Assembly (NCBI GenBank): GCA_900318145.1
Contig: ONJM01000018.1
Coordinates: forward strand, 1-64,000
DNA: 64,000 nt
Reading direction: 5' to 3'
Source: an uncultured Eubacteriales bacterium
GTDB lineage: Bacteria > Bacillota > Clostridia > Christensenellales > Aristaeellaceae
The notes below the pieces were generated by a model. The model saw only the letters and a program-made list of their open reading frames with translations. It searched no databases and had not been told where the DNA came from. The translations under genes were made by a program, and so were the position numbers. Shown here piece by piece: positions 50,760 to 61,219 of this stretch (its first letter is position 1; every line of letters begins with the position of its first letter).

Positions 50760-52199
50760 ATGCAGAAGATTAAAGAACGATACGAAGGGGTGTCTCCCAA
50801 GTTAAGGGCAACATTTTGGTTTCTTGTCTGTTCTGTTCTTCAAAAAGGTATCTCGACCATTACAACACCTATCATTACCAGGCTGTTATCGACTTCCGAA
50901 TATGGCCAGTATGGAGTATTCAATTCCTGGCTTGCTATCGTCCAGATTATTGTGACTTTGGATCTGACAGCCGGCGTCTATACAATGGGACTTGTTAAGT
51001 TCAGGGAAGAGGAGAAAGTATTTACCTCTTCCCTTCAGGGACTTAACCTGGTTCTTTGCCTCACATGGACGGTCGTTTATCTGGCTTTCCATGATTTCTG
51101 GAACTCTTTGCTGTCTTTGACGACAGTCCAGATGCTTGCGATGCTGGTAATGGTCTGGGCGACGGCAGCGTTTACCTTCTGGATGACAACGCAGCGGAAC
51201 CAGTTTAAATACAGGACGCTGGTAATTGCTACGCTCATTGTTTCTATTCTGAAGCCGCTGGTAGGGATCCTTTTTATCCTGAATTCTGAAGACAAGGTCA
51301 CTGCCAATATACTCGGGTTGACCCTGGTTGAACTGATAGGTTATTCGGGCTTTTTTGTGATTCAGATGAACAAGGGCAGGGTGTTTTTTTCCAGAAAATA
51401 CTGGAAGTATGCTTTATTGTTCAATCTTCCGCTTCTGCCGCACTATCTGGCGGGAACGATTCTCGCGTCTTCAGACCGTATTATGATTCAGCATATGGTG
51501 GGATTGTCTGAGGCGGGAATCTATACGTTGGCATATTCTGTATCCATGGTAATGTCCCTGGTAAAGGATTCACTGAATAAAACAATCAGCCCCCACCTGT
51601 ACCAGTGTATCAGGAAAAAAGATTATCAGAGTATTTCAAAAGTGGTATATCCGGCACTGATAATCATTGCAATAGCAAATATAATTCTGATTGCTTTTGC
51701 TCCGGAAGTAATCAGCATATTTGCCCCAAAGGAATACATGGAAGCAATCTATGTGATTCCGCCGGTCGCCATGAGTGTGTATGTACAGTTTCTGTACCTG
51801 AGTTTTGCCCCATTTGAGTTTTATTTCGAGAAACGTATCTGGACAGCCATCGGATCCGTATCCAGTGCCCTGCTGAATTTGCTTCTGAATTATATTTTTA
51901 TTCAGCTGTGCGGATACCAGGCGGCCGGATATACGACGCTGGTCTGTTATTCGATTAATTCCATGCTGCATTATTATTTCATGCGAAAAGTATGCAGGAC
52001 TTATCTTGACGACGTAAAGCCCTATAATCTTAAAATACTGCTGGGAATCACAGGCGGATTCTTTGCAATAGGTTTTATCTATATCCCGACCTATTCATAT
52101 CCTGTAATCCGTTTTATTCTGACGGCCGTCATTCTGGTGATCGTCTATCTCAAAAGGGCGAAGTATCTGCCGGCACTGAAAAAAATCATCAAAAAATGA
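50760..52199 (+). CDS. Oligosaccharide flippase (Wzx-like)
   Basis: The 479-residue polytopic protein has about 12-14 membrane helices and the polysaccharide transporter/MATE-like pattern, starting with RATFWFLVCSVLQKGISTIT and containing AGTILASSDRIMIQHMVGLS, a segment conserved in Wzx proteins. It flips lipid-linked repeat units across the membrane. With the Wzy- and Wzz-like proteins it completes a Wzx/Wzy-dependent pathway. AAGG lies shortly before ATG 50760. Confidence 0.85.
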   Translation: MQKIKERYEGVSPKLRATFWFLVCSVLQKGISTITTPIITRLLSTSEYGQYGVFNSWLAIVQIIVTLDLTAGVYTMGLVKFREEEKVFTSSLQGLNLVLCLTWTVVYLAFHDFWNSLLSLTTVQMLAMLVMVWATAAFTFWMTTQRNQFKYRTLVIATLIVSILKPLVGILFILNSEDKVTANILGLTLVELIGYSGFFVIQMNKGRVFFSRKYWKYALLFNLPLLPHYLAGTILASSDRIMIQHMVGLSEAGIYTLAYSVSMVMSLVKDSLNKTISPHLYQCIRKKDYQSISKVVYPALIIIAIANIILIAFAPEVISIFAPKEYMEAIYVIPPVAMSVYVQFLYLSFAPFEFYFEKRIWTAIGSVSSALLNLLLNYIFIQLCGYQAAGYTTLVCYSINSMLHYYFMRKVCRTYLDDVKPYNLKILLGITGGFFAIGFIYIPTYSYPVIRFILTAVILVIVYLKRAKYLPALKKIIKK

Positions 52200-52239
52200 A
52201 AAACTGTCTTAAACGGATACGGTTATTCGGAGGAACTGT

Positions 52240-53310
52240 ATGAAAGTCTTGATTCTCGGCGGAACGGGGGCAATGGGTAAACCCCTGCAGCAGCATCTGC
52301 TCGGCCTGGGGCACGCGGTTCATGTTACCAGCAGAAGCAGGCATGAAAACGGGGATATAATCTTTCACTGCGGAAACGCGCATGAAAACAGCTTTCTTGA
52401 AGAGCTGCTGAAGGATGAATTCGACGTTATCGTTGATTTTATGTCTTACAAGACGGATGAGTTTGCTGCCCGCGCATCCATGCTGTGCGCAAAAACAGGT
52501 CAATACGTTTTTACCAGCTCGGCGCGTGTATACGCACCGTGCGAAGGCCTGATCACCGAGGATCAGCCGCGGCTGCTGGACGTATGTGACGATCAGAAAT
52601 ACCTGCAGACAGATGAATACGCGCTTACCAAAGCAAGGCAGGAAAATATACTCAGGAAATGTGGATATGATAACTGGACGATTGTAAGGCCGGGATTAAC
52701 CTATAATTCAGAGCGGCTGCAATATGCGCTGGGTGAAAAGGAAGAATGGCTGTACCGGTATCTGCAGGGAGAAAAGATCGTTTTCCCGAAGAACATGAGC
52801 GATGTTCTGACGACCATGAGTTATGGGGATGACGTATCCGGGGCAATCGCTCGCCTGACCGGCAATGAAGAGGCGTATGGGAAAACGGTGCATATCGCGG
52901 GAGCAAAAGCGGTCACCTGGGAAAAGGTGAACGCAATTTACAGCAGGGAACTGGAGAGAAGGTTTGGCAGAACTCCGGAATTTGTCTATATTGATGACTG
53001 GGAAAAAACAGGGAAAGCGCTCAAAAGATATTATCAGCTGAAATATGCCAGATCCGTCAGCAGGAGGTTTGACAGTTCCAGGCTTGATAGCCTGATCGGG
53101 TGCCAGCCGTTTACGGATCCGGAAATAGGATTGGCAAAATGTCTGAATGAGTTTTTTGAAAACAAACTGAAGTTAAAAAAAATACCGTGGAATACCGAAG
53201 CATACTATAATAGGATCACAAAAGACAAAGGGAATATAAAGAGTTTCCAGCATGCGGAGAGAATAAAGTACCTGATTGGGAGATATACTCCATATTTTGA
53301 TCTTCGGTGA
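52240..53310 (+). CDS. NAD-dependent epimerase/dehydratase (extended SDR)
   Basis: A 356-residue extended SDR with LILGGTGAMGKPL (Rossmann loop), TSSARVYAP and the catalytic YxxxK in DEYALTKARQ. It modifies a nucleotide sugar, probably by epimerisation or reduction at C4. The C-terminal about 50 residues are basic and less conserved. CGGAGGA precedes ATG 52240. It is the last gene of the polysaccharide locus; no strong terminator follows. Confidence 0.8.
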   Translation: MKVLILGGTGAMGKPLQQHLLGLGHAVHVTSRSRHENGDIIFHCGNAHENSFLEELLKDEFDVIVDFMSYKTDEFAARASMLCAKTGQYVFTSSARVYAPCEGLITEDQPRLLDVCDDQKYLQTDEYALTKARQENILRKCGYDNWTIVRPGLTYNSERLQYALGEKEEWLYRYLQGEKIVFPKNMSDVLTTMSYGDDVSGAIARLTGNEEAYGKTVHIAGAKAVTWEKVNAIYSRELERRFGRTPEFVYIDDWEKTGKALKRYYQLKYARSVSRRFDSSRLDSLIGCQPFTDPEIGLAKCLNEFFENKLKLKKIPWNTEAYYNRITKDKGNIKSFQHAERIKYLIGRYTPYFDLR

Positions 53311-53485
53311 TTTACCAGATTATTAAAGCTATATCAAAGTTCGGTGTTTTTGGAAAAGGTATTCTGTTTACTGGAAAAATGTGATATAATTGTTCAGCAT
53401 CGAAGAAAGAAAAGATGAAAAATCGGCAGTTGATGTATTTTGCTGTATATCCGAATATTCTGAGAGATGTAAATAAAATAAGTCG

Positions 53486-53513
53486 TTGGTTATAATTATC
53501 ACCTGGATATAAT
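53486..53513 (+). promoter_or_regulatory. Promoter of the small LRR gene
   Basis: TTGGTT (53486-53491), 16 bases, TATAAT (53508-53513), only 24 bases before ATG 53537. Confidence 0.55.
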
Positions 53514-53536
53514 ATTTTAAAAAGGAGGTGAAAGCC

Positions 53537-54172
53537 ATGAAAAACAGGAACCGTTTTGTTTTGCTGACAGCGATCATATTTATGGCTTTCGCCTTCTGCC
53601 TGTTACTGCCGCCCGGAAAGACAGCAAAAATCGAAAACATCTTCCGGAATCCTGAGATGCTTTCACAGGAACGGGATGAAACGCAGAAACAGATTATAAA
53701 CATGCTGCCTTCTTCACTGCAAGATATCGGCGATGAGGCGTTTGAGGGAACTGCCCTCGGAAATATTCAGCTGCCGGAATCCGTTGCCACGGTCGGTGAC
53801 AGAGCCTTTGCGGACAATAAAGAGCTGCAGATGGTTCGTTTTCCGGAGAAGCTGGAACTTCTCGGCAAGAATGTATTTGCCGGCAGTGATCACGCGGTGC
53901 TGGATGTATTTGCCGGCAGCGATGTAATGATCCGCGCAATGGAAGAAGGATACCGCTTCCGTATCATGACAGCCATTGCCAGGGCGAAAGCAAAAAAAGA
54001 ATCTTTGGCGATTGCCGGTTCACTGGTTACAATCCAGAACAGCGCGCGGCAGCGAGGCATTTGTTCGGTAGAGGAAAAGGAACAAAGAACCGGAAGAACA
54101 GACGCGGAACTGAAAGCTGAAAAGAGCCAGGGAATCGCTTCTGTATATATTCAAAGCAGGTATTTCCCGTAG
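53537..54172 (+). CDS. Small exported LRR_5 protein
   Basis: The 211-residue protein has an N-terminal hydrophobic segment (RFVLLTAIIFMAFAFCLLLP) that may be an uncleaved anchor, two LRR_5 repeats (about 55-115; LQDIGDEAFEGTALGNIQLP), a GSDHAVLDVFAGSD turn, and a basic C-terminal tail. AAAGGAGGTG is a near-perfect ribosome binding site for ATG 53537; GTG 53528 lies inside it. The function is unknown. Related repeats occur in the next five secreted proteins. Confidence 0.75.
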   Translation: MKNRNRFVLLTAIIFMAFAFCLLLPPGKTAKIENIFRNPEMLSQERDETQKQIINMLPSSLQDIGDEAFEGTALGNIQLPESVATVGDRAFADNKELQMVRFPEKLELLGKNVFAGSDHAVLDVFAGSDVMIRAMEEGYRFRIMTAIARAKAKKESLAIAGSLVTIQNSARQRGICSVEEKEQRTGRTDAELKAEKSQGIASVYIQSRYFP

Positions 54173-54174
54173 TG

Positions 54175-54202
54175 TTGCTCATCTTTTCGAATTCCATACA
54201 AT
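54175..54202 (+). promoter_or_regulatory. Candidate promoter of the SH3/repeat/FN3 gene
   Basis: TTGCTC (54175-54180), 16 bases, TACAAT (54197-54202), with AGAGGAG before ATG 54227. Confidence 0.45.
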
Positions 54203-54226
54203 ACCAGAAAAGAGGAGTAAACACTC

Positions 54227-57200
54227 ATGAAGAAAAAAGGGATTATCAGCATTCTGCTGATTCTGACGATGATTGTTTCCTGCCTGCTGCCTTCGTATCT
54301 GTCGGTGGCAGAAGATCTGGAACAGCCCGCAGAATCCATGACGCGGAAACTGAGTAAAGGCACAGTCCTGTATGAGGATGAGAAACTGAAGACAGAGATC
54401 GGCACGCTGGAAAAAGACGCGTTGGTGATTCTGAGCGAAAGCGGAGAAAAATCCTCCAGCGTTCTCTATGCTGTTGAAGTGAACGGAGAAAAAGAAGTAA
54501 AAACAGCATGGGTCAAGAACAAAGCGCTGAAGGATACCGATAAAGTTCGGAAGGAAGAAGATCTGTTGAGGAGCCCGTGGAAGAGCCTGCTCCCGTGGAA
54601 GAACCCGTTGAGGAACCCGCGGAAGAGCCTGCTCCCGTGGAAGAACCCGTTGAGGAACCCGCTCCCGTGGAAGAGCCCGTTGAGGAACCTGCGGAAGAGC
54701 CCGCTCCCGTGGAAGAACCCGTCGAGGAACCCGCGGAAGAGCCCGCTCCCGTGGAAGAACCCGTCGAGGAACCCGCGGAAGAGCCTGCTCCCGTGGAAGA
54801 ACCCGTAGAGGAGCCCGCGGAAGAGCCCGCCCCCGTGGAAGAACCCATAGAGGAGCCCGCTCCTGTGGAAGAACCCGTAGAGGAGCCTGCGGAAGAGCCC
54901 GCACCTGTGGAAGAACCCGTAGTGGAGCCCGCGGAAGAGCCCGCTCCCGTGGAAGAACCCGTAGAGGAGCCCGCGGAAGAGCCCGCACCTGTGGAAGAAC
55001 CCGTAGAGGAGCCCGCAGAAGAGCCCGCTCCCGTGAAAGAGCCTGTTGAGGAACCCGCGGAAGAACCCGCTCCCGTGGAAGAGCCTGTTGAGGAACCCGC
55101 GGAAGAGCCCGCTCCCGTGGAAGAGCCTGTTGAGGAACCCGCGGAAGAACCCGCTCCCGTGGAAGAGCCTGTTGAGGAACCCGCGGAAGAGCCCGCACCT
55201 GTGGAAGAACCCGTAGAGGAGCCCGCGGAAGAGCCCGCTCCTGTGGAAGAACCCGTTGAGGAACCCGCGGAAGAGCCCGCTCCTGTGGAAGAACCCGTTG
55301 AGGAACCCGCGGAAGAGCCCGCTCCTGTGGAAGAACCCGTAGAGGAGCCCGCGGAAGAGCCCGCTCCCGTGGAAGAACCCGTTGAGGAGCCCGCGGAAGA
55401 GCCCGCTCCCGTGGAAGAGCCTGTTGAGGAGCCCGCGGAAGAGCCCGCTCCCGTGGAAGAACCCGTTGAGGAGCCTGCGGAAGAGCCTGCTCCTGCGGAA
55501 GAACCCGTTGAGGAGCCCGCGGAAGAGCCCGCTCCTGTGGAAGAGCCCGTTGAGGAGCCCACGGAAGAGCCCGCTCCTGTGGAAGAACCCGTTGAGGAGC
55601 CCGCAGAAGAGCCCGCTCCTGTGGAAGAACCTGCCGAGGAGCCTGCTCCTGTCGCAGCGCCGGAAAACTGGAAGAAAGCACCGGTGATTAATGCCATCGA
55701 GCAGACCGGAGCCGGAAAGATCCGGATTTCCTGGAGTGTGGAAGAAGCGGCTGACGACTATATCATCTATAGCGTTGCGGATGAGCAGTATAAAGCCATC
55801 AAGACCGTTCCCGGAAACACGTCTGTGACGCTGACCGGTATCCCGGTCGGCGCAAGCCGCTACGCTGTCCGCGCAAGGAAGACCGTCGACGGGAAGAAAG
55901 TCTACGGTGAGTATTCCGAGATCGAAGCGGTTATTGTCCGGGAAGGCTGGAAACTGGCGCCCGTGATTTCCGCGCTGAAGCAGACCGGAGACGGAGAAGT
56001 CCGGATTGCCTGGACTGCGGAAGAACAGGCGGAACAGTATGTCGTTTACGAAGTTGTTGACGGAACCAAGAAGACGGTCAAGACAGTGACCGGCGCGATG
56101 GAGGCAACCCTGACCAAAGTCGCTGTTGGTGCGCATGAGTATGTTGTCCGCGCGAAGCAGACAGTGGACGGCAAAGCGGCATACAGCAAGTATTCCGAAG
56201 CGGCCGCTGTGACTGTGGCCGAGGTCGAGGCAGAGGAAGCGCCGCCTGCAGCGCATGAAGCGGATGATACATGGAAGACCGCTCCGACGATTACCAGCGC
56301 CAAGCAGACGGGTGAAGGAGAAGTCACACTGACCTGGACCGCAGAAGGCAGCCCGACAGGATTCTCTATTCGCGAGTATGTTGACGGCGCATACAAGAAA
56401 CTGGGAACCGCGACAGGAACAACAAAGACGCTGACCGGCGTAACAAACGGGACGCATAAGTATATTGTGGTGCCGTATAAGACGGCAAGCGGTACAACGA
56501 CCTACGGAACACAGTCCGCGCAGAAGAGCGTTTACGTGACGGATCTCTGGAGAGTAGCTCCGACCATTACAAGCATCACCCAGACCGCGGCAGGAACCGT
56601 CAAGATTACCTGGACCAGCATTGGGAGTCCGAAAGGCTATTCGATCCGTGAATATGTCGACGGCGACTACAAGAAACTGGGAACTGTGACAGGAACAACA
56701 AAGACACTGACCGGTGTGGCGAACGGAACGCATACCTATGTGATTGTACCGTACAATACCATAGACGGAACAACAACATACGGATTACAGTCCGAAAAGA
56801 AGAGCATCACTGTTCAGGATACCTGGAAGGTTGCTCCGGTTATTACGAGCATCACCCAGACCGGTGACGGGACCATTAAACTTACCTGGACACATGTCGG
56901 AAGCCCGACCGGGTATTCGGTCCGCGAGCTTGTCAACGGTGAATACAAGAAACTGGGAACCGTGACAGGAAAAACAAAGACCCTGACCGGCGTGACAAAG
57001 GGTAAGCATACCTATGTGGTTGTGCCCTACAAGACCGCAAGCGGGTCGACGACATACGGCACAGAATCCGCACAGAAGAGCATTACCGTACAGGATGCTT
57101 GGAAGGTTGCCCCGACAATCACGAGTATCACTCAGACCGGCGGCGCAGCTGTTAAACTGGTATGGACCAGCGTCGGTGATCCGACAGGTTATTCGATCCG

Positions 57201-57918
57201 TGAGCTTGTCAACGGCGAATACAAGAAACTGGGAACCGCGACAGGAACAACAAAGACGCTGACTGAAGTAACAAAAGGAAAGCATACTTATGTGGTTGTA
57301 CCGTATAAGACTGTAGACGGAACAACGACCTACGGCACGCAGTCCGCGCAGAAGAGTATTACAGTAACGTATGCCTGGCAGGTAGCGCCGGTTATTTCCA
57401 GCGTTACCCAGACCGCGGAAGGCACGGTCAAGATTACCTGGACAGCGATCGGCAGCCCGACCGGATACTCCATCCGTGAGTATGTGGACGGCGAATACAA
57501 GAAACTGGGAACAGCGACAGGAAAAACAAAGACTCTGACAGGCGTAGCGCCCGGCACTCACAAATACATCGTTGTTCCGTATCTGACGAAAGACGGCGAA
57601 ACTAATTTCGGCGGTGAGTCGGCACAGAAGAGCCTGTTCGTCAAGATCATTTCCTCCGCGGACGTCGGCGTCTACACGTATGGCGTGATTGAAGGAAAGG
57701 AAAAAGAGCTGAAGATCCTGAAGTATAACGGAAACGGCACTACTTTGACTGTACCGAAGACGGTTGTGGAAGACTATTACACCATTACTGCGATCGGTGA
57801 TTCCGCTTACGAAGGCAGAACGGCCATTAAGTCGATCAAGCTTCCGAACGCGATCACTTCCATCGGGAAGAAAGCCTTCAAAGGCTGCACAAGCCTTGCA
57901 ACCATGACCACCTATTGA
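54227..57918 (+). CDS. Secreted SH3-like / Glu-Pro-repeat / FN3 / LRR_5 protein, frameshifted at the repeat start
   Basis: Two frames together encode one long protein. Frame A (from ATG 54227) gives a signal peptide and an SH3-like domain (about residues 38-110), then leaves coding sense as KEEDLLRSPWKS and stops at 54808. Frame B, from about 54565, encodes about 24 copies of the 14-residue unit EEPAPVEEPVEEPA, seven FN3 domains (about 55670-57650), and a short LRR_5 block ending ITSIGKKAFKGCTSL. One missing base near 54553-54567 joins them; a -1 ribosomal shift would do the same. The sister gene at 62655 has the same signal-SH3-repeat order in one frame, which supports the join. A strong terminator follows at 57957. 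Likely a cell-wall-spanning surface protein. Confidence 0.75.
54565..55650 (+). repeat. 42-base tandem repeats encoding Glu-Pro-Ala-Val units
   Basis: About 24 slightly varied copies of a 42-base unit (14 codons). The repeats are free of stop codons in nearly all six frames, which creates long spurious ORFs on both strands. Confidence 0.9.
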
Positions 57919-57956
57919 CAGGGACTGCTATCCGAATAACAGTACCTGAACAGGTT

Positions 57957-57987
57957 CCGGCCCGGATTATTCCGGGCCGGTTTTTTT
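57957..57987 (+). terminator. Strong intrinsic terminator
   Basis: CCGGCCCGGA (57957-57966) and TCCGGGCCGG (57971-57980) form a perfect 10-base-pair stem with loop TTAT, followed by seven T. Confidence 0.95.
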
Positions 57988-58052
57988 ATCCAGACAGATG
58001 GAACACTGTTTTTTCAGGACAAATATTCGGGAAAAAGCAGGAGGTAAAAAAG

Positions 58053-59588
58053 ATGTCTTTTCTGAAGAAGCTCGGTTTTGCGGTATTGCTGGTTCTGCTG
58101 CTGTCGGTTGCAGCAAACGCCGGAGCGGAGTATCCGGTGGATCCGACTTTCAGCCAGATGCGGGCGTTTAAACAGGAGGAACTGCGCTATAAAGCCCGAA
58201 GCGAGAAAGACGGCGCGAAAGGATATTCCGACGGGGTGAGCATATCCATCAGCGGAACCAAGAGTCCCGCACAGACGCTGACTTTTACAGCAAAAGTGGA
58301 CGGTGTTTCAGATGTAAGCGGCTATGAATTCCACTGGGGAATATCGGATTCCGACCGGGATCCGTACGGATATCTATTTTACCCGCAGCATGGCGATTTA
58401 CTTGGGAAGAAAACGATCAAGTACAAGTTTTACAGCGCAGGAAACTATGAGTGCTTCCTCAGCGTTTCCAAAGACGGAAGTTATGTCGGTTATGCTTACG
58501 TGTCGTTTACCATCGCGGAAGACGGGACCCATCCCACCATTGAACAGAAGGCAGCTCAGATTGTAAAGACCTGCAAGGGCTCCAGCAACTGGGAGACCGC
58601 GCTGAATCTGTACGACTGGCTGACACATCATTCATATTACGACGCTTCCCTGGATTACCACGGAGCGGATATTCTGTTTTACGGGTACGGCGTATGCGAC
58701 AGCTATTCCAAAGCTTACAGCCTGCTTTGCGAGACCGCGGGGATTCCTGTGGAGCGCTGTCTCGGCCCCAACCATGCCTGGAACACGTTGCAGCTGGGCG
58801 GAAAATGGTACCAGGCGGACGCGACCTGGGACGATCCCAATTCAGCGCAGCCGGGAGAAGGTGAAGCGGTAAGCGGCTATGAAGGACATCTGTTTTTCTG
58901 TGTGAACGCGGCGGCAATGAAGGAAATATCTTCCCATGCTTATAGCGACGGGAGCCAGGAAGGGGAACATGCCGCAGACTGTACATCCATGGACGCGAAT
59001 TATTATATTCATGAGGGCCTTTGGAAGAGCTTTGGAGATTATTACGGACGTTACGCAGACCAGATTCTGGAACAATTTGCGAACGGTTATCAGGTGTATG
59101 AGCAGAGTATAAGTACATGGGTATACTATTACGACCAGGACGGGAACCAGCAATCTGAAGGTTTCCGGTATTCTTCGATTCTCCGCGAGATCCTGAAGGC
59201 AGGATTCCCCAAATACATTTTCAAGTATGGCAATGAAGAAATGAAAGTCAGGATAACGGTCAGCGATGGTCCGGTACTGACCGCAAAGCTGACCGGCTGG
59301 GATATTACAGAGACAGGGACACTGACGCTGCCTAAGAAAACGACCCAGATCCTGGCCAATGCTTTTGAAAAAACCGCAGCGACAACGGTGGTAATCCCGC
59401 AAGGCTGTAAAACGATCGGGGCCAGGGCGTTCGCGAACAGCGGAGTCCGGACGGTAAAGATTCCGGCATCGGTAACAACCATAGCGGACGACGCGTTCTA
59501 CAGCTGCGGTAAAATCATCATGGTAACCACCAATGAAACAGCCATTGAGTATGCCCGGGAGCATAATATGATGGTGGGGGTACCGTAA
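58053..59588 (+). CDS. Secreted transglutaminase-like protein with LRR_5 tail, paralogue 1
   Basis: The 511-residue protein has a signal peptide (MSFLKKLGFAVLLVLLLSVA), an Ig-like region (about 40-165), a transglutaminase-like domain (about 170-270) with the cysteine in YGYGVCDSYSKAYSLL, the histidine in GPNHAWNTLQL and the aspartate in YQADATWDDP, and a C-terminal LRR_5 block (about 425-505). The Cys-His-Asp triad is complete; such proteins act as cysteine proteases or cross-linkers. GGAGG lies seven bases before ATG 58053; the longer frame to 57915 crosses the terminator. Confidence 0.85.
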   Translation: MSFLKKLGFAVLLVLLLSVAANAGAEYPVDPTFSQMRAFKQEELRYKARSEKDGAKGYSDGVSISISGTKSPAQTLTFTAKVDGVSDVSGYEFHWGISDSDRDPYGYLFYPQHGDLLGKKTIKYKFYSAGNYECFLSVSKDGSYVGYAYVSFTIAEDGTHPTIEQKAAQIVKTCKGSSNWETALNLYDWLTHHSYYDASLDYHGADILFYGYGVCDSYSKAYSLLCETAGIPVERCLGPNHAWNTLQLGGKWYQADATWDDPNSAQPGEGEAVSGYEGHLFFCVNAAAMKEISSHAYSDGSQEGEHAADCTSMDANYYIHEGLWKSFGDYYGRYADQILEQFANGYQVYEQSISTWVYYYDQDGNQQSEGFRYSSILREILKAGFPKYIFKYGNEEMKVRITVSDGPVLTAKLTGWDITETGTLTLPKKTTQILANAFEKTAATTVVIPQGCKTIGARAFANSGVRTVKIPASVTTIADDAFYSCGKIIMVTTNETAIEYAREHNMMVGVP

Positions 59589-59648
59589 TAATTCCGGTCC
59601 GGCTGAAAGCATATGAATCAGTCAGAAAGTGAAGAGGAGGATTGCCGA

Positions 59649-61160
59649 ATGAAAAAAAGGACAGTTTTCTTCGCTTTTCTGATTGTTTGGATCCTGATTG
59701 CCTGCGGCATAGCCGCGGCGGAAGGGCAGACCAATCCCCGCCGGAAGCATGCGGTGGATACGATTAAGTGGAGGGACGGGGAGTCCGGTGCTTTTGAAGC
59801 CAATGGACCGGAGATAACTGTTATATGCGATAAAGCACCGACATTGTCAGAACCGGGAACGTTTACGGTTCAGGTCAGCGGGGACAGCGGATCTGAACTG
59901 TGGTTTGAGTATGGTATCAGTGATACCGGCAGAGACGCCGGCGGGTATATTTTTTTGGGCAGCAGGACCACAAGCAGGACGTTTGATGATTTTGTGTTTT
60001 ATACGCCCGGGGAATACAGGCTTTATGTCTTTCTTTACATGCAGGAAGAAGGAGGCAGCGCGGCGGCGACAGCGAGATACAGCTTCACGGTAGCGGCGGA
60101 GGCAGGATATCCGACGCTGGAAGAAAAAGCGCAGGAGATCGTCGATGAATGGCAGGTGACAGGAAACGACTGGCAGACGGCGCTGAACCTGCACGACTGG
60201 CTGACCCGAAGCACCTATTATGACCAGAATTATGAATATTACGGGGCGGATGTGCTGTTCCGGGGCAAGGGCGTCTGCGACAGTTATTCCAAAGCCTTTA
60301 AGCTGCTGTGCAATACTGCGGGGATAACGGTTGAAAGAGTGACAAGCGACGAGCAGGGACACGCCTGGAATGTCATGCAGCTCGGCGGGATATGGTATCA
60401 GGTGGACGTAACCTGGGACGATCCGACCGTGAAAACGGCACCGACGGACGCGGTCAGCGGAAGAGAGCATTGGGCGTATTTCTGCCTGAGCGACGATGTG
60501 CTGTATCTGGATCATACCCGGCGGGACGCGTCCTATGATCCCGGATGCCCGTCCATGGAGATGAATTACTATCTTGTGATGGATGCATGGCAGGTTTTTG
60601 GGAACTATGACTCCGCCGGAAACACTGTCGCGGGATATTTCCAGGACAGGCTGGAACGTGGATATGCCAGTGCGTATATTTCATTTGAAGACTGGAAGTA
60701 TTACTGGCCCGGGGATGGTATCGGGTACGGCATGAAGGAAGTCCGGTACGCGATCTATACGATCGGGCTGCAACGGACGGAATGGACACTGGACAATGAT
60801 TCGCTGGTTGCTGATTTTGAACTGAATTCCGATGACAACTGCGTAACAATGAATGTAACAGGCTGGGACCTGCCGGAAACCGGAACGCTTACGCTGCCTC
60901 CTTCGATTGCGGTGATCGCTGAAAACGCCTTTGAAGGAATCAGGGCGACAACCGTAGTAATTCCGGACGGATGCAGCGGGATCGAAACAGGAGCGTTCCG
61001 GAACAGCGGTGTCCGGAAGATGTTTGTGCCGGGAACGGTGACGACGTTCGCGGAGGACGCGTTTGACGGCTGCGAACGTATCTTTTTTATCCTGGACACA
61101 CCGGACAGTGAATTCGCAGACTTTGCCAGGCAGAAGGGACATCTGGTTTCGGAACCCTGA
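59649..61160 (+). CDS. Secreted transglutaminase-like protein with LRR_5 tail, paralogue 2
   Basis: A 503-residue paralogue of the preceding gene: signal peptide (KRTVFFAFLIVWILIACGIA, with a possible lipobox cysteine), Ig-like region, transglutaminase domain with FRGKGVCDSYSKAFKLL, EQGHAWNVMQLG and YQVDVTWDDP, then an LRR_5 segment (TTVVIPDGCSGIETGAF). The triad is intact. AGAGGAGG nine bases ahead supports ATG 59649 over 59613. It lies 60 bases after paralogue 1 and 59 before the caspase-like gene, suggesting one operon. Confidence 0.85.
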   Translation: MKKRTVFFAFLIVWILIACGIAAAEGQTNPRRKHAVDTIKWRDGESGAFEANGPEITVICDKAPTLSEPGTFTVQVSGDSGSELWFEYGISDTGRDAGGYIFLGSRTTSRTFDDFVFYTPGEYRLYVFLYMQEEGGSAAATARYSFTVAAEAGYPTLEEKAQEIVDEWQVTGNDWQTALNLHDWLTRSTYYDQNYEYYGADVLFRGKGVCDSYSKAFKLLCNTAGITVERVTSDEQGHAWNVMQLGGIWYQVDVTWDDPTVKTAPTDAVSGREHWAYFCLSDDVLYLDHTRRDASYDPGCPSMEMNYYLVMDAWQVFGNYDSAGNTVAGYFQDRLERGYASAYISFEDWKYYWPGDGIGYGMKEVRYAIYTIGLQRTEWTLDNDSLVADFELNSDDNCVTMNVTGWDLPETGTLTLPPSIAVIAENAFEGIRATTVVIPDGCSGIETGAFRNSGVRKMFVPGTVTTFAEDAFDGCERIFFILDTPDSEFADFARQKGHLVSEP

Positions 61161-61219
61161 AAGCTGATCACCGGCAGCAAACAGGAACGGGCCGGGAATA
61201 ATGATACGGAGGAAACCGC

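Noticed and set aside
54565-55650. Direct repeats considered as a CRISPR array
   Set aside because: Repeats are contiguous, codon-periodic and coding; there are no unique spacers and no cas genes.
54466-56733. 755-codon and other long minus-strand ORFs across the Glu-Pro repeats
   Set aside because: They are reverse-frame readings of the 42-base repeats and the FN3 region; no ribosome binding site or domain supports them.
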